Shown piece by piece: positions 1 to 8,845 of a DNA stretch of 64,000 nucleotides. The first letter of the stretch is position 1. The number at the start of each line of letters is the position of its first letter. Origin of the DNA: Amycolatopsis tolypomycina (GTDB taxonomy: Bacteria > Actinomycetota > Actinomycetes > Mycobacteriales > Pseudonocardiaceae); assembly GCF_900105945.1 (NCBI RefSeq), contig NZ_FNSO01000004.1, forward strand, positions 3,720,001-3,784,000, written 5' to 3'. The translations under genes and the position numbers were made by a program. Below the pieces are notes generated by a model. The model had not been told where the DNA came from. It ran no database searches and saw nothing but the letters and a program-made list of their open reading frames with translations.

Positions 1-127
1 GCGGTGATCCGGCGGTTCACAAACATTGTGGGTCCACTCCTGACGACTTCGGCCGAGTTGGACGGGGCGGCACTACTGCGCCCGGGTTGGCGAAGAGTCT
101 GCTCCCGGACAAATGCCGTGTCAATCG

Positions 128-156
128 TTGTCGATAACGTTTTCTATGGCTAGTCT
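128..156 (+). promoter_or_regulatory. Promoter with LacI-type operator for the repressor gene at 163
   Basis: A -35-like TTGTCG (128-133) and a -10-like TAGTCT (151-156) are 17 bp apart. The -10 ends 6 bp before the ATG at 163, and there is no Shine-Dalgarno sequence, so the transcript is probably leaderless. GATAACGTTTTC (133-144) lies between the boxes. It is an imperfect palindrome (5 of 6 pairs) with the central CG typical of LacI-family operators, so bound repressor would block its own promoter. Confidence 0.5.
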
Positions 157-162
157 GAGCCG

Positions 163-1173
163 ATGCAGCCCAGTTCCAGGGTGACCATCCGTGACGTCGC
201 CGCTCGGGCCGGCGTCTCGGTGGCCACGGTTTCGAAGGTGATCAACGAGCGCTACGGCGTCTCCGCCGCAACGCTCGCGCGGGTCCGCGCCGTGATCGAA
301 GAGCTCGGTTACGAGGCGAGCCTCGTGGCGCAGAGCCTGAGAAACCACCGGACGAACGTCATCGGCATCCTGGTCGCCGACCTCGAACCGTTCTCGACCG
401 AGCTGCTCAAGGGCGCCGCGGATGCCATCCGCGGCAGCGGTTTCGAACTCGTCGTCTACTCCGCGGGCGGGCGCACCGGCGACCCGGCGGGCTGGGAAAA
501 GCGTTACCTGTCCCGGTTGAGCGGCACCCTCGTCGACGGCGCCGTGCTGGTCACCCCCGCCGTCTCCCTGGAAGCCGTGCCGGGCACGCCGGTCGTCGCC
601 GTCGACCCGCACACCGGGCCGTCGCACCTGCCCACGATCGACTCCGACAACCTGCGCGGCGCGCAGCTGGCCACCGAACACCTCCTCGACCTGGGGCACC
701 GGCGGATCGCGTTCCTGACCGGCCGGCCCGACCTGCAGTCGGCCGAACTGCGGAAAACGGGGTACCTGCGGGCGTTGACCGCCGCGGGCATCACCCCGGA
801 CGACGCCCTGATCCGCAACGGCGCCTACGACCCGGAGGTCTCCGCGGCCTCGGCCCACGCCCTGCTGACCGGGCCGGACCGGCCGACGGCGGTGTTCGCC
901 GCCAACGACATCTCGGCCATCGCGACCGTGGCCGCGGCCCGCGAGCTCGGGCTGCGCGTGCCCGACGACCTTTCCGTGGTGGGCTTCGACAACGTGCCCG
1001 AGTCGGCGCTCTGCAGCCCGCCACTGACCACAGTGGACCAGCCGATCCGCGAGATGGGGCACCGGGCGATCCGGATGCTCATCGCGCTGATCAACGGCGA
1101 CGACGTCGAGCGGACGCACGTCACGCTCGACACCGGCCTGGTGGTGCGGCACTCCACCCGCGCCCTCCCCTGA
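163..1173 (+). CDS. LacI-family transcriptional repressor
   Basis: The 336-residue length is normal for the family. Residues about 8-28 (TIRDVAARAGVSVATVSKVI) form the LacI helix-turn-helix and hinge start. The rest is a periplasmic-binding-protein-like sugar sensor with the usual segment ending in VVGFDNVPES. It should be a cytoplasmic dimeric repressor released by a sugar or sugar phosphate. A GH3 glycosidase starts 49 bp downstream on the same strand, so the likely role is local control of glycoside use. The operator-like palindrome in its own promoter suggests autoregulation. The effector cannot be read from sequence. Confidence 0.92.
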   Translation: MQPSSRVTIRDVAARAGVSVATVSKVINERYGVSAATLARVRAVIEELGYEASLVAQSLRNHRTNVIGILVADLEPFSTELLKGAADAIRGSGFELVVYSAGGRTGDPAGWEKRYLSRLSGTLVDGAVLVTPAVSLEAVPGTPVVAVDPHTGPSHLPTIDSDNLRGAQLATEHLLDLGHRRIAFLTGRPDLQSAELRKTGYLRALTAAGITPDDALIRNGAYDPEVSAASAHALLTGPDRPTAVFAANDISAIATVAAARELGLRVPDDLSVVGFDNVPESALCSPPLTTVDQPIREMGHRAIRMLIALINGDDVERTHVTLDTGLVVRHSTRALP

Positions 1174-1222
1174 ACCGTTTCCTCCTCCTCACTCCTCCCC
1201 CCAGACGAAGGGCGGACCAGCC

Positions 1223-3520
1223 TTGACCACGCAGCCCACCACGGCCGGAGAGCCGTGGCGCGACCCGGCGGCCGACCCGGGCGAACGCGTCCGGGCCCTG
1301 ATGTCCCGGATGACCCTGCGCGAGAAGCTCGCCCAGCTCTACGGGGTCTGGGTCGGCATCGACTCCGGCGGCGAAATGGCGCCGCACCAGCACGACTTCG
1401 TCGACGCGGCGGTCGACTTCGACGACCTGGTCCGGCACGGCATCGGGCAGCTGACCCGCGCCTTCGGCACCCGGCCGGTCGACCCGGTGATCGGCGCGCA
1501 CAGCCTCGCGCGCACGCAGCGGCAGATCGTCACCAGCAGCCGGTTCGGCATCCCCGCCGTGGTGCACGAAGAATGCCTGACGGGGCTGGCCGCGTGGCAG
1601 GCGACGGTGTACCCGGCGCCGCTGTCGTGGGGCGCCACCTTCGACCCGGACCTGATCCGCCGGATGGCCGCGAAGATCGGGCGGACCATGCGCGAACTCG
1701 GGGTGCACCAGGGCCTCGCGCCCGTCCTCGACGTGGCCCGCGACCTGCGCTGGGGGCGGGTCGAGGAAACCATCGGCGAAGACCCCTACCTGGTCGGGAC
1801 GATCGGCAGCGCCTACGTCGCCGGCCTCGAGTCCTCGGGCGTGATCGCCACCCTGAAGCACTTCGTCGGGTACTCGGCTTCGCGCGCCGGGCGCAACCTG
1901 GCCCCGGTTTCAGCCGGGCCGCGCGAAATCGCCGACGTCCTGCTCCCGCCGTTCGAGCTGGCGCTGCGGGCCGGCGCGCGGTCGGTGATGAACACCTACA
2001 CCGACGTCGACGGCGTGCCCGGCGCGGCGGACCCGACGCTGCTGACCGACCTGCTGCGCGGCACCTACGGCTTCGACGGCACGGTGGTCGCCGACTACTT
2101 CTCCGTGGCCTTCCTGCACCGCCTGCACGGGGTCGCGGCCGACCGCGCCGACGCCGCCCGGCAGGCGATCACTGCCGGCATCGACGTCGAGCTGCCGACC
2201 ATGGACTGCTACGGCGAGCCGCTGCTCGCCGCGGTGGAAGAGGGCGCGGTCGATGTCGCCGCCGTCGACCGCGCCCTCGAACGCGTGCTGCGCCAGAAGT
2301 GCGAGCTGGGCCTGCTCGACGCCGGCTGGGCGCCGGAGTTCCCCGAGGAGATCGACCTCGACGACGCCGAGTCGCGGGCGCTGGCCCGTGAGGTGGCCGA
2401 GCGTTCGATCGTGCTGCTGCACAACGACGGCACGCTCCCCCTCTCCCCCGGAACCCGCGTCGCCGTCGTCGGGCCGCGCGCGGACACCCCGGGCGCGATG
2501 CTCGGCTGCTATTCGTTCCCGCTGCACGTTGGCGTCCACCACCCCGACGTCCCGTTCGGCGTCTCGGTGCCGACCGTGCTCGAAGCGCTGCGCGGCTCCT
2601 ACGACGTCGAATACGCCCTGGGTTGCCCGGTCACCGGCGGGGACGACGAAGGGATCGCGCAAGCCGTGGCGGCCTGCGCGGACGCGTCGGTCTGCGTGGC
2701 CGTGCTGGGCGACCGGGCCGGGCTGTTCGGCGGCGGCACGTCCGGCGAAGGCTGCGACGCGGCCGACCTGCGGCTGCCGGGCCGCCAGGAGGAACTCCTG
2801 GACGCCCTGCTCGACACGGGCAAGCCGGTGGTCCTCGTGCTGCTCTCGGGCCGGCCGTACGAGCTGTCCCGCCAGCTGCCCCGGCTGGCTGCCGTGGTCT
2901 GCGGGTTCTACCCCGGCGAAGAAGGCGCCGGCGCGCTGGCGGACGTCATCGCGGGCCGGCTCAACCCGGCCGGGCGGCTGCCGGTGAGCTTCCCGGCGGC
3001 CGGGGCGAGCCAGCCGTCGACGTACCTGGCCGCGCCGCTCGGCCGGCGCAGCGAGGTGTCCACAGTGGATCCTTCGCCGCTGTTCCCGTTCGGGCACGGG
3101 CTGTCCTACGCGCCGGTGACCTGGCTGGACGTCAGCGCGACCGGCTCGCTCTGGCCCACCGACGGCGTCTGCCGGGTGCGGGTGACGCTGCGCAACGACC
3201 ACCAGCGCGAGGCGTCCGAGGTCGTCCAGGTCTACCTGCACGACCCGGTGGCCGAGGTGGCGCGGCCGGAACGCCAGCTCATCGCGGCGCGCCGGGTTTC
3301 GCTGCCCGCGGGCGAGACCTGCGTGCTGGAGATCGCCCTGCACGCGGACCTGACCTCCTACACCGGCCGCGCCGGACACCGCCGGGTCGACCCCGGCGAC
3401 GTCGAGCTGCGCGTGGGGACCTCGAGTGAGCAGATCGTCACGACCCTGCACTGCACGCTGACCGGGCCGGGCCGCGTCGTCGGTTTCGACCGGGTCCTGA
3501 CCCCGGAGTTCTCCTTATGA
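1223..3520 (+). CDS. Glycoside hydrolase family 3 beta-glycosidase, cytoplasmic
   Basis: A 765-residue GH3 enzyme. The N-terminal barrel carries ETIGEDPYL and KHF motifs. The catalytic nucleophile is Asp291 in VVADYF, where the usual SDW/SDY is replaced by ADY. A GH3 C-terminal sandwich follows, then a fibronectin-III-like domain near 640-750. No signal peptide is seen, so it likely acts on imported oligosaccharides such as beta-glucosides or xylosides; substrate is not resolvable. The start is a TTG at 1223 with GAAGGGCGG upstream, because conserved sequence begins before any ATG. It follows the LacI gene and overlaps the next gene by 4 bp (ATGA), implying one operon. Confidence 0.9.
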   Translation: MTTQPTTAGEPWRDPAADPGERVRALMSRMTLREKLAQLYGVWVGIDSGGEMAPHQHDFVDAAVDFDDLVRHGIGQLTRAFGTRPVDPVIGAHSLARTQRQIVTSSRFGIPAVVHEECLTGLAAWQATVYPAPLSWGATFDPDLIRRMAAKIGRTMRELGVHQGLAPVLDVARDLRWGRVEETIGEDPYLVGTIGSAYVAGLESSGVIATLKHFVGYSASRAGRNLAPVSAGPREIADVLLPPFELALRAGARSVMNTYTDVDGVPGAADPTLLTDLLRGTYGFDGTVVADYFSVAFLHRLHGVAADRADAARQAITAGIDVELPTMDCYGEPLLAAVEEGAVDVAAVDRALERVLRQKCELGLLDAGWAPEFPEEIDLDDAESRALAREVAERSIVLLHNDGTLPLSPGTRVAVVGPRADTPGAMLGCYSFPLHVGVHHPDVPFGVSVPTVLEALRGSYDVEYALGCPVTGGDDEGIAQAVAACADASVCVAVLGDRAGLFGGGTSGEGCDAADLRLPGRQEELLDALLDTGKPVVLVLLSGRPYELSRQLPRLAAVVCGFYPGEEGAGALADVIAGRLNPAGRLPVSFPAAGASQPSTYLAAPLGRRSEVSTVDPSPLFPFGHGLSYAPVTWLDVSATGSLWPTDGVCRVRVTLRNDHQREASEVVQVYLHDPVAEVARPERQLIAARRVSLPAGETCVLEIALHADLTSYTGRAGHRRVDPGDVELRVGTSSEQIVTTLHCTLTGPGRVVGFDRVLTPEFSL

Positions 3521-4746
3521 GACGTCCTCTGGTGATCGTCGTCCTGGCCGTGCTGACCTTTCTCTTCGTGGGCGCGTCCGCCCGTCCCGCGCCGTCGCAC
3601 TGGGTGGCGACGTGGACGTCGATGCCCCAGCTGACCGAGCCGGGCAACATGCCGCCGGCGCCCTTCACCGGCGCCGACCGGGTGCTCGACAACGCAACGC
3701 TGCGCGAGACGGCGCAGGTGACCGTCGGCGGCCAGCGGATCCGGCTGCGGTTCTCCAACGCCTTCGGCGGCGCGCCGCTGCCGCTCACCGCGGTGTCGGT
3801 GGCCCGCCCGGTCTCCGGCGCGGCCGGCGTCTCCGGCGTCGTGCCGGGCAGCGTCGTCCCGGTGACCTTCCACGGCAAGCCGTCGACGACGGTGCCCCAG
3901 GGCGCGCAGGTGGTGTCGGACCCGCTGCCGTTCCCGGTGCGGTCCCTGGAGAACATCTCGGTGACGGCGTACCTGGCGAACGGCCAGGCCTCGACGTCGA
4001 TCACCTCGCACCCGGGCTCGCGCACGACGTCGTACCTGCTGGCCGGCAACCACGTGTCCGACCTCGAGCTGCCGGGCGCGACCCCGGTCGACCACTGGTA
4101 CTTCCTCAGCGGCATCGAGGTGCTGTCCCCGGCGAACGCGGTGGCGGTGATCGGCGACTCCATCTCCGACGGCCGCGGTTCGACGACCAACGGCAACGAC
4201 CGCTGGCCGAACGTGCTGGCGTCGCGCCTGCACGGCGTGTCCGTGGTGAACCAGGCGGCGGGCGGCAACCGGGTGCTGCAGGACGGCCTCGGCCCGAACG
4301 TGCTGGCCCGCCTCGACCGCGATCTGCTGGCCACGAGCGGGGTTTCGTGGGCGATCGTGTTCGAGGGCGTCAACGACATCGGCACGGCGGCCCCGGCCGA
4401 CGCGGCGGGCGTGGCCGACCAGCTGATCGACGCGTACGACCAGATCCTGGTGCGCGCCCACGCGCAGGACATCCGCGTGTACGGTGCGACGATCACGCCG
4501 TTCGGCGGGAACACCGGATACGACAACCCGTTGCGGGAAGAGGCGCGGCAGAAGGTCAACGCGTGGATCCGCCAGCCGGGCCACTTCGACGCCCTGCTGG
4601 ACTTCGACAAGGTGGTCCGCGACCCGGCGGCGCCGTCGAAGCTGCTGCCCGCCTACGACGTGGGCGACCACCTCCACCTCAACCCGGCGGGATATCAGGC
4701 GATCGGCTCGAGCGTTCCGCCGTGGCTTTTCCGGAACGACGGATAG
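3517..4746 (+). CDS. Secreted SGNH/GDSL-family hydrolase
   Basis: A 409-residue esterase of the SGNH type. The N-terminus is two Arg followed by a hydrophobic stretch (residues 4-21), a signal peptide. The GDS block has Ser215 (IGDSIS), GVND supplies the block-III residues, and DHLH gives Asp384 and His387. An N-terminal beta domain of about 150 residues precedes the hydrolase fold. Members deacylate polysaccharides or lipids outside the cell. Its ATG overlaps the GH3 stop, so the two are translationally coupled; an exported deacetylase paired with a cytoplasmic glycosidase suggests use of an acylated glycan. The exact substrate is inferred only as a carbohydrate ester. Confidence 0.85.
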   Translation: MRRPLVIVVLAVLTFLFVGASARPAPSHWVATWTSMPQLTEPGNMPPAPFTGADRVLDNATLRETAQVTVGGQRIRLRFSNAFGGAPLPLTAVSVARPVSGAAGVSGVVPGSVVPVTFHGKPSTTVPQGAQVVSDPLPFPVRSLENISVTAYLANGQASTSITSHPGSRTTSYLLAGNHVSDLELPGATPVDHWYFLSGIEVLSPANAVAVIGDSISDGRGSTTNGNDRWPNVLASRLHGVSVVNQAAGGNRVLQDGLGPNVLARLDRDLLATSGVSWAIVFEGVNDIGTAAPADAAGVADQLIDAYDQILVRAHAQDIRVYGATITPFGGNTGYDNPLREEARQKVNAWIRQPGHFDALLDFDKVVRDPAAPSKLLPAYDVGDHLHLNPAGYQAIGSSVPPWLFRNDG

Positions 4747-4785
4747 GAATCGTCAAGCGACGAAAAGAAGACAATTACCGGACGC

Positions 4786-4824
4786 GATCACCGACCGCCG
4801 CATGCGGCCTGACGGACGGTGATC
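4786..4824 (+). terminator. Candidate hairpin terminator after the SGNH gene
   Basis: GATCACCG (4786-4793) pairs with CGGTGATC (4817-4824), and an inner palindrome CCGCATGCGG lies at 4798-4807. It sits 40 bp after the SGNH stop. There is no clear U-run, as is usual in high-GC actinomycetes. Confidence 0.4.
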
Positions 4825-4866
4825 AGCCGGATATCTGTTGGGACACAAGCGAGTCTCGAAGGCGGG

Positions 4867-4890
4867 GGCCCGTGACGCGGATCACGGGCC
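4867..4890. promoter_or_regulatory. 9-bp-arm dyad upstream of the Gls24-family gene
   Basis: GGCCCGTGA and TCACGGGCC form a perfect inverted repeat around a 6-base spacer, 63 bp before the ATG at 4954. It may be an operator or part of a terminator; the sequence does not decide. Confidence 0.35.
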
Positions 4891-4953
4891 GTCCCCTAGC
4901 ATGTCGCCGTCTGCTGTCCCCACAGGTAGTCGTCGCGCCCGGAAAGGGAAACC

Positions 4954-5667
4954 ATGTCCGACGTCATGAACAGCATCTTCGGCCGCCCCAAGAACGAAAA
5001 CCCCGACGCGGGCGGGTACGCCTACGGCTCGGTCGAACCCGAGCCCGCGGTCGCCGAGGAATCCGCACCGGAGGCGGAGACCACGACGGAAACCGCCGAG
5101 GACGAGACCGCGGACGCCGTGGAAGACACGGCTGACTCGGAAGCCGCCGAACACTCCGAAGAGGATGTCGCCGAGACCGAAGAGGACGACACGGACTCGA
5201 ACGCGGCCGAGGACGAGGACGAGGGAGAAGCGGCCGAGGAGGCCGTCGCCGAGACCGAAGAGCCCGCGGAAGCAGTCGCCGAAGCCGAACCGGCCGCGGT
5301 CGCCGAACCCGCCGCCGAGGCCGAGCCGGTCGCGGTCGCCGAGGCCGAGCCGGCCGCCGCCCGCCCCGCGGCGGGTTCCCGCGGCAGCACCACGATCGCC
5401 GACGGCGTGGTCGGCAAGATCGTCCTGCGGATCGCCGGCCGGACCGAGGGCGTGCACAGCGTCGCCGAGGACGGCGTCAAGGTCGAGCTCGCCGACGACG
5501 TCGCCTGGGTGACCATCCCGGTCGTGATCGAGTTCGGCCACGCGGTCAAGGCGCTGGGCGAGCAGCTGCGCGTCGCGGTGATCGACGCCGTCGAGCAGTA
5601 CCTGGGTCTCGACGTCGAGGTCGTGGACGTGCACGTCACCGACATCCACTTCCCCGAAGCGGACTGA
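4954..5667 (+). CDS. Asp23/Gls24-family envelope stress protein with long acidic N-terminal region
   Basis: A 237-residue protein. Residues about 25-125 are almost only Glu, Asp, Ala, Val and Thr, a disordered acidic low-complexity arm. Residues about 135-237 form an Asp23/Gls24 (AMAF) domain, containing the run ADGVVGKIVLRIAG and ending VVDVHVTDIHFPEAD. Gls24/Asp23 proteins are cell-envelope stress proteins in Firmicutes; actinobacteria carry several paralogues whose role is unclear. A strong RBS (GGAAAGGGAAACC) precedes the ATG. A strong hairpin follows at 5674, so it is probably monocistronic. The acidic arm is unusual and may bind basic partners or cell-wall material; this is inference. 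Confidence 0.82.
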   Translation: MSDVMNSIFGRPKNENPDAGGYAYGSVEPEPAVAEESAPEAETTTETAEDETADAVEDTADSEAAEHSEEDVAETEEDDTDSNAAEDEDEGEAAEEAVAETEEPAEAVAEAEPAAVAEPAAEAEPVAVAEAEPAAARPAAGSRGSTTIADGVVGKIVLRIAGRTEGVHSVAEDGVKVELADDVAWVTIPVVIEFGHAVKALGEQLRVAVIDAVEQYLGLDVEVVDVHVTDIHFPEAD

Positions 5668-5673
5668 CCGCCC

Positions 5674-5702
5674 GGGTGCCCGGTCCGCGGGACCGGGCAC
5701 CC
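5674..5702 (+). terminator. Intrinsic terminator hairpin after the Gls24-family gene
   Basis: A perfect 13-bp stem, GGGTGCCCGGTCC with GGACCGGGCACCC, closes a GCG loop and begins 7 bases after the stop codon. Confidence 0.8.
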
Positions 5703-6028
5703 CGCGGATCAGCTTTCGCCCGCCGGGGTGAAGCTGCTCCCCCGGCGCCACCCGTGGCCCTCCCGGCGGCCGCTGCGTTCCGAGATCGTCCGGCACCCCT
5801 TCGAGTGGATCACCGCGGCCGATCTCCACCACGACCGGGCCGACGTCACCCGATGTTGCTCTTCCCACCGCGGGTAATGGTTTACCCGGCCGGGCCGCCG
5901 TCATCGGTCCGGTACTCCCGTGCCCTGTTACCTTTCCGCCGCCCTGGTCCGGACCGCACACTCCGGCCGGGGCCTTCTCGCGGGCGGCTTCCCGTTGCCG
6001 TCCGGCACTTCCGGAGAAAAGGCGACAC
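5703..6028. other. Non-coding gap before the GNAT-ThiF gene
   Basis: About 326 bases with no convincing gene. A short dyad, GGGTAA (5872-5877) with TTACCC (5882-5887), lies about 150 bp before the next start and could be an operator. No clear sigma-factor boxes were found. Confidence 0.4.
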
Positions 6029-7861
6029 TTGACACCCCTGAACCACCCCGGCGCGCCCGCGCCGGAAACCCCGGACTGGCACGTCACCGCGTTCCGCGGT
6101 CCGGGCCCCGGCGAGGACGGCGGCCCCCTGCTCGACGCCGTCCGGGCCCTGCGCGCCCGCATCCTGTTCGACCACGGCCGCCGTCCGGCGTTCCGCCGCG
6201 CGGACGGCACCCATGCCGACGACCAGGACCTCGACTTCGGGGCCTGGCACTTCATCGCGCGGCGCAGCCCCGGCGGGCCGCCGCTGGGGTACATCCGGCT
6301 GTCCACACCGGACACGGGCGCGCTGTTCCAGTCCCGCGACTTCCTCGGCGACGAGCACTACGAGGAACTCCTGGCCGCCGAAGGCTTCGGCGCCGCGGAC
6401 GTGTTCGAGCACAGCAGGCTCGTCGTCGAGCACCGGGCCCGGAAGCTCGGGCTCGGCCTGCACCTGAACGCGCTGGCGATCGGCGCGGCCCACCACCTCG
6501 GCGCGCGGGCGATGATCGGCACGTCCGGCACGAAGGACGGCCAGGACCGCTTCCACGAGCGCTTCGGCTTCCGGCCGGTGCGCGGCACCCGCCGGTACGT
6601 CCCGCAGTACACCGAAGACGTCGTCATCATGCTGCACCGCGTCGCCGACGGCGGCGGGCGGCACCACGACCTCATCACGCGGCTGCGGGACGAATTCCCC
6701 GTCATCGCGGCCGCCGGCAGCGCGCCGCTGCTGCCCGTTCCGCCGGTGCGCCGGGCCGCGCCGGTCACCCTGACCGGCGCCGCGGCCCCGGACCGGGAAA
6801 CCTGGCGGCCGGTGCTGCACAGCGCGTCCGACGTCGGCGCGCTGCTCGCCTCCGGGAACGTCCGCGAGGTGCACGACACGATCGACGACCAGCTCACCGA
6901 ACTGGTCCGCAGCCGCGAGCCGGCGTGCCGGGACGCGCACGAAATCGAGCGCAGGAAGCGGGAGCAGCTGGCCGGCGCCGAGCCGTGGGAGTACGGCACG
7001 TGGGCGTGGTACCCGTGGTCGGGACGGCTGGTGCACGTCCTGCCGCGCGAGGAGTTCCGGCTCGTCCGCACCGACCGCAACCGCGGCCGCATCGAGCGGC
7101 CCGACCAGCGGCGGCTGTTCGGCAAGCGGATCGGCGTGATCGGCCTTTCGGTCGGCAACAGCGCGGCGCTGACGTTCGCACTCGAAGGCATCGGCGGCGC
7201 GTTCAAGCTGGCCGACTTCGACGGTTTCGGGCTGTCCAACCTCAACCGGCTGCGCGGCGGGCTGCACGACCTCGGCGTCAACAAGGCGGTGCTGTCGGCG
7301 CGGCAGATGTACGAGATCGATCCGTACCTCGACATCGAAATCGAGCGGGCCGGGCTGACGCCGGAGACCATCGAGCGGTTCTTCGCGGGTGGTCTCGACC
7401 TGCTCGTCGAGGAGTGCGACACGCCGTGGGTGAAGATCGCGGCCCGCGAGTACGCCCGCGACCTCGGCATCCCGGTGGTGATGGACTGCAACGACCGCGG
7501 CATGCTCGACGTCGAGCGCTTCGACCGCGAACCCGACCGGCCGCTGCTGCACGGGCTGCTCGGCGACGTGAAGTCGATCGACCTCCTGGAGCTGAACTCC
7601 CAGGCCCGGACCGAGCTGATCCTCGCCATGGTGGACGCGGGCCGGATCAGCCCGGAGCTGGCGGCGTCGTTCGGCGAGCTGGGCCGCACGCTGAGCAGCT
7701 GGCCGCAGCTGGCGTCCGGCGTGGCCCTCGGCGGCGCGTTGTGCGGGGAAGCGGCCCGCCGCATCCTGCTCGGCAGGCCGTGCGAGTCCGGCCGTTTCTA
7801 CACCGACCTCGAGCAGCAGCTGCACCCGTCGCGCAACGTCTACGCCGGCGGCGCGGAGTGA
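6029..7861 (+). CDS. GNAT-like domain fused to a ThiF/E1-type adenylating domain
   Basis: A 610-residue fusion. Residues about 30-210 look like a GNAT/autoinducer-synthase-like acyltransferase fold, with LGYIRLS and a conserved segment ending FGFRPV. Residues about 365-520 are an E1/ThiF Rossmann domain: GVIGLSVGNSAALTF for nucleotide binding, then SNLNRLR with the Arg that contacts ATP, then MDCNDRGMLDVERFD. No CxxC zinc pairs and no obvious conjugating Cys are seen. E1-like domains adenylate carboxylates. The organisation recalls the mycobacterial MoeY (Rv1355c) group, whose role is unsettled. Start is a TTG at 6029 with AAAAGG 7 bases upstream. It overlaps the KAS III gene by 4 bp (GTGA), so the two act together; product unknown. 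Confidence 0.75.
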   Translation: MTPLNHPGAPAPETPDWHVTAFRGPGPGEDGGPLLDAVRALRARILFDHGRRPAFRRADGTHADDQDLDFGAWHFIARRSPGGPPLGYIRLSTPDTGALFQSRDFLGDEHYEELLAAEGFGAADVFEHSRLVVEHRARKLGLGLHLNALAIGAAHHLGARAMIGTSGTKDGQDRFHERFGFRPVRGTRRYVPQYTEDVVIMLHRVADGGGRHHDLITRLRDEFPVIAAAGSAPLLPVPPVRRAAPVTLTGAAAPDRETWRPVLHSASDVGALLASGNVREVHDTIDDQLTELVRSREPACRDAHEIERRKREQLAGAEPWEYGTWAWYPWSGRLVHVLPREEFRLVRTDRNRGRIERPDQRRLFGKRIGVIGLSVGNSAALTFALEGIGGAFKLADFDGFGLSNLNRLRGGLHDLGVNKAVLSARQMYEIDPYLDIEIERAGLTPETIERFFAGGLDLLVEECDTPWVKIAAREYARDLGIPVVMDCNDRGMLDVERFDREPDRPLLHGLLGDVKSIDLLELNSQARTELILAMVDAGRISPELAASFGELGRTLSSWPQLASGVALGGALCGEAARRILLGRPCESGRFYTDLEQQLHPSRNVYAGGAE

Positions 7862-8808
7862 GCGCGCTTTCCGTACCCGTGGCGATCACGGGCACCGGCG
7901 TGCACCTGCCGCCGGAGGTCGTCACCAACGCCGAACTGGCGTCGACGCTGGACACGTCGGACGAGTGGATCGTCAGCCGCACCGGCATCCGGACGCGCCG
8001 CCGCCTGGCGCCCGAGCGCGCGACCTCGGACATGTGCGCGGCGGCCGCCCGCCCCGCACTGGCCGCGGCGGGGGTGACCCCCCGCGACGTCGACGCGATC
8101 ATCGTCGGCACGTACACCGCCGACCAGCCGTTGCCGTCGACGGCGCTGATCGTCAAGGAGCTGCTCGGCGCCGACCGCGCCCTGACCCTCGACGTCACGC
8201 AGGCCGCGTGCGCCAACGGCGTCCAGGCGCTGTTCCTGGCGGCGCACCTGCTGCAGACACCGGCGGCCCGCACGGTCCTGGTGGTGGCGGCGGACTGCGC
8301 GTCCCGCGTGACGGACCCGGCGGACCGCACCACGAGGGTGTTCTTCGGCGACGCGGCGGGAGCGGCGGTCCTCACCCGGGCCGCGCCGGGCGCCGGCCTG
8401 CTGGGCTGGGACTTCGGCGCGGAACTGTCGTACGAGGTGGAGATCCCGGCCCCGGGCGCCTACCTCAAGATGAATGGCCGCGCGGTGTGGGACACGGCGA
8501 CGCGCTGCCTGCCCGACAGCGTCCTGCGCGCGACGGACGACGCGGAGGTGCGGGTGGCGGACGTCGCGCACTTCTTCCTGCACCAGGCGAACCTGAACAT
8601 CCTCACCGCGGCGCTGGAGAAGCTGGGCGTGCCGGCCGATCGGGCGCCGATCACGGTGGACAGCCTGGGCAACACGGGATCCGCGGGCGTGTTCACGGCA
8701 CTGCACTCGCGGTTCGGCGCGGGCGCGGTGCGTCCGGGCGACACGTACGTGGTGTCGTCGATCGGCGCGGGTTTCCAGTGGGGCACCTTGTGTTTCCGCC
8801 ACGGCTGA
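7858..8808 (+). CDS. 3-oxoacyl-ACP synthase III (KAS III) family condensing enzyme
   Basis: A 316-residue thiolase-fold enzyme with the complete KAS III triad: Cys118 (AACANG), His242 (HQAN) and Asn272 (GNTGSA). The early DEWIVSRTGI motif is also typical of FabH. Housekeeping FabH usually sits with fabD/acpM/fabF, which are absent here, so this paralogue more likely belongs to a special acyl pathway with the E1-GNAT protein. The GTG start at 7858 overlaps the upstream stop by 4 bp. The gene ends 37 bp from the convergent reductase gene. Confidence 0.88.
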   Translation: MSALSVPVAITGTGVHLPPEVVTNAELASTLDTSDEWIVSRTGIRTRRRLAPERATSDMCAAAARPALAAAGVTPRDVDAIIVGTYTADQPLPSTALIVKELLGADRALTLDVTQAACANGVQALFLAAHLLQTPAARTVLVVAADCASRVTDPADRTTRVFFGDAAGAAVLTRAAPGAGLLGWDFGAELSYEVEIPAPGAYLKMNGRAVWDTATRCLPDSVLRATDDAEVRVADVAHFFLHQANLNILTAALEKLGVPADRAPITVDSLGNTGSAGVFTALHSRFGAGAVRPGDTYVVSSIGAGFQWGTLCFRHG

Positions 8809-8845
8809 GCTGAAGGGGTGGCTCCGGCGTCCCGCGCGCCGGAGC

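Noticed and set aside
5676..6032. 118-codon frame between the Gls24 and GNAT-ThiF genes
   Set aside because: Starts within the terminator stem and has no RBS or motif.
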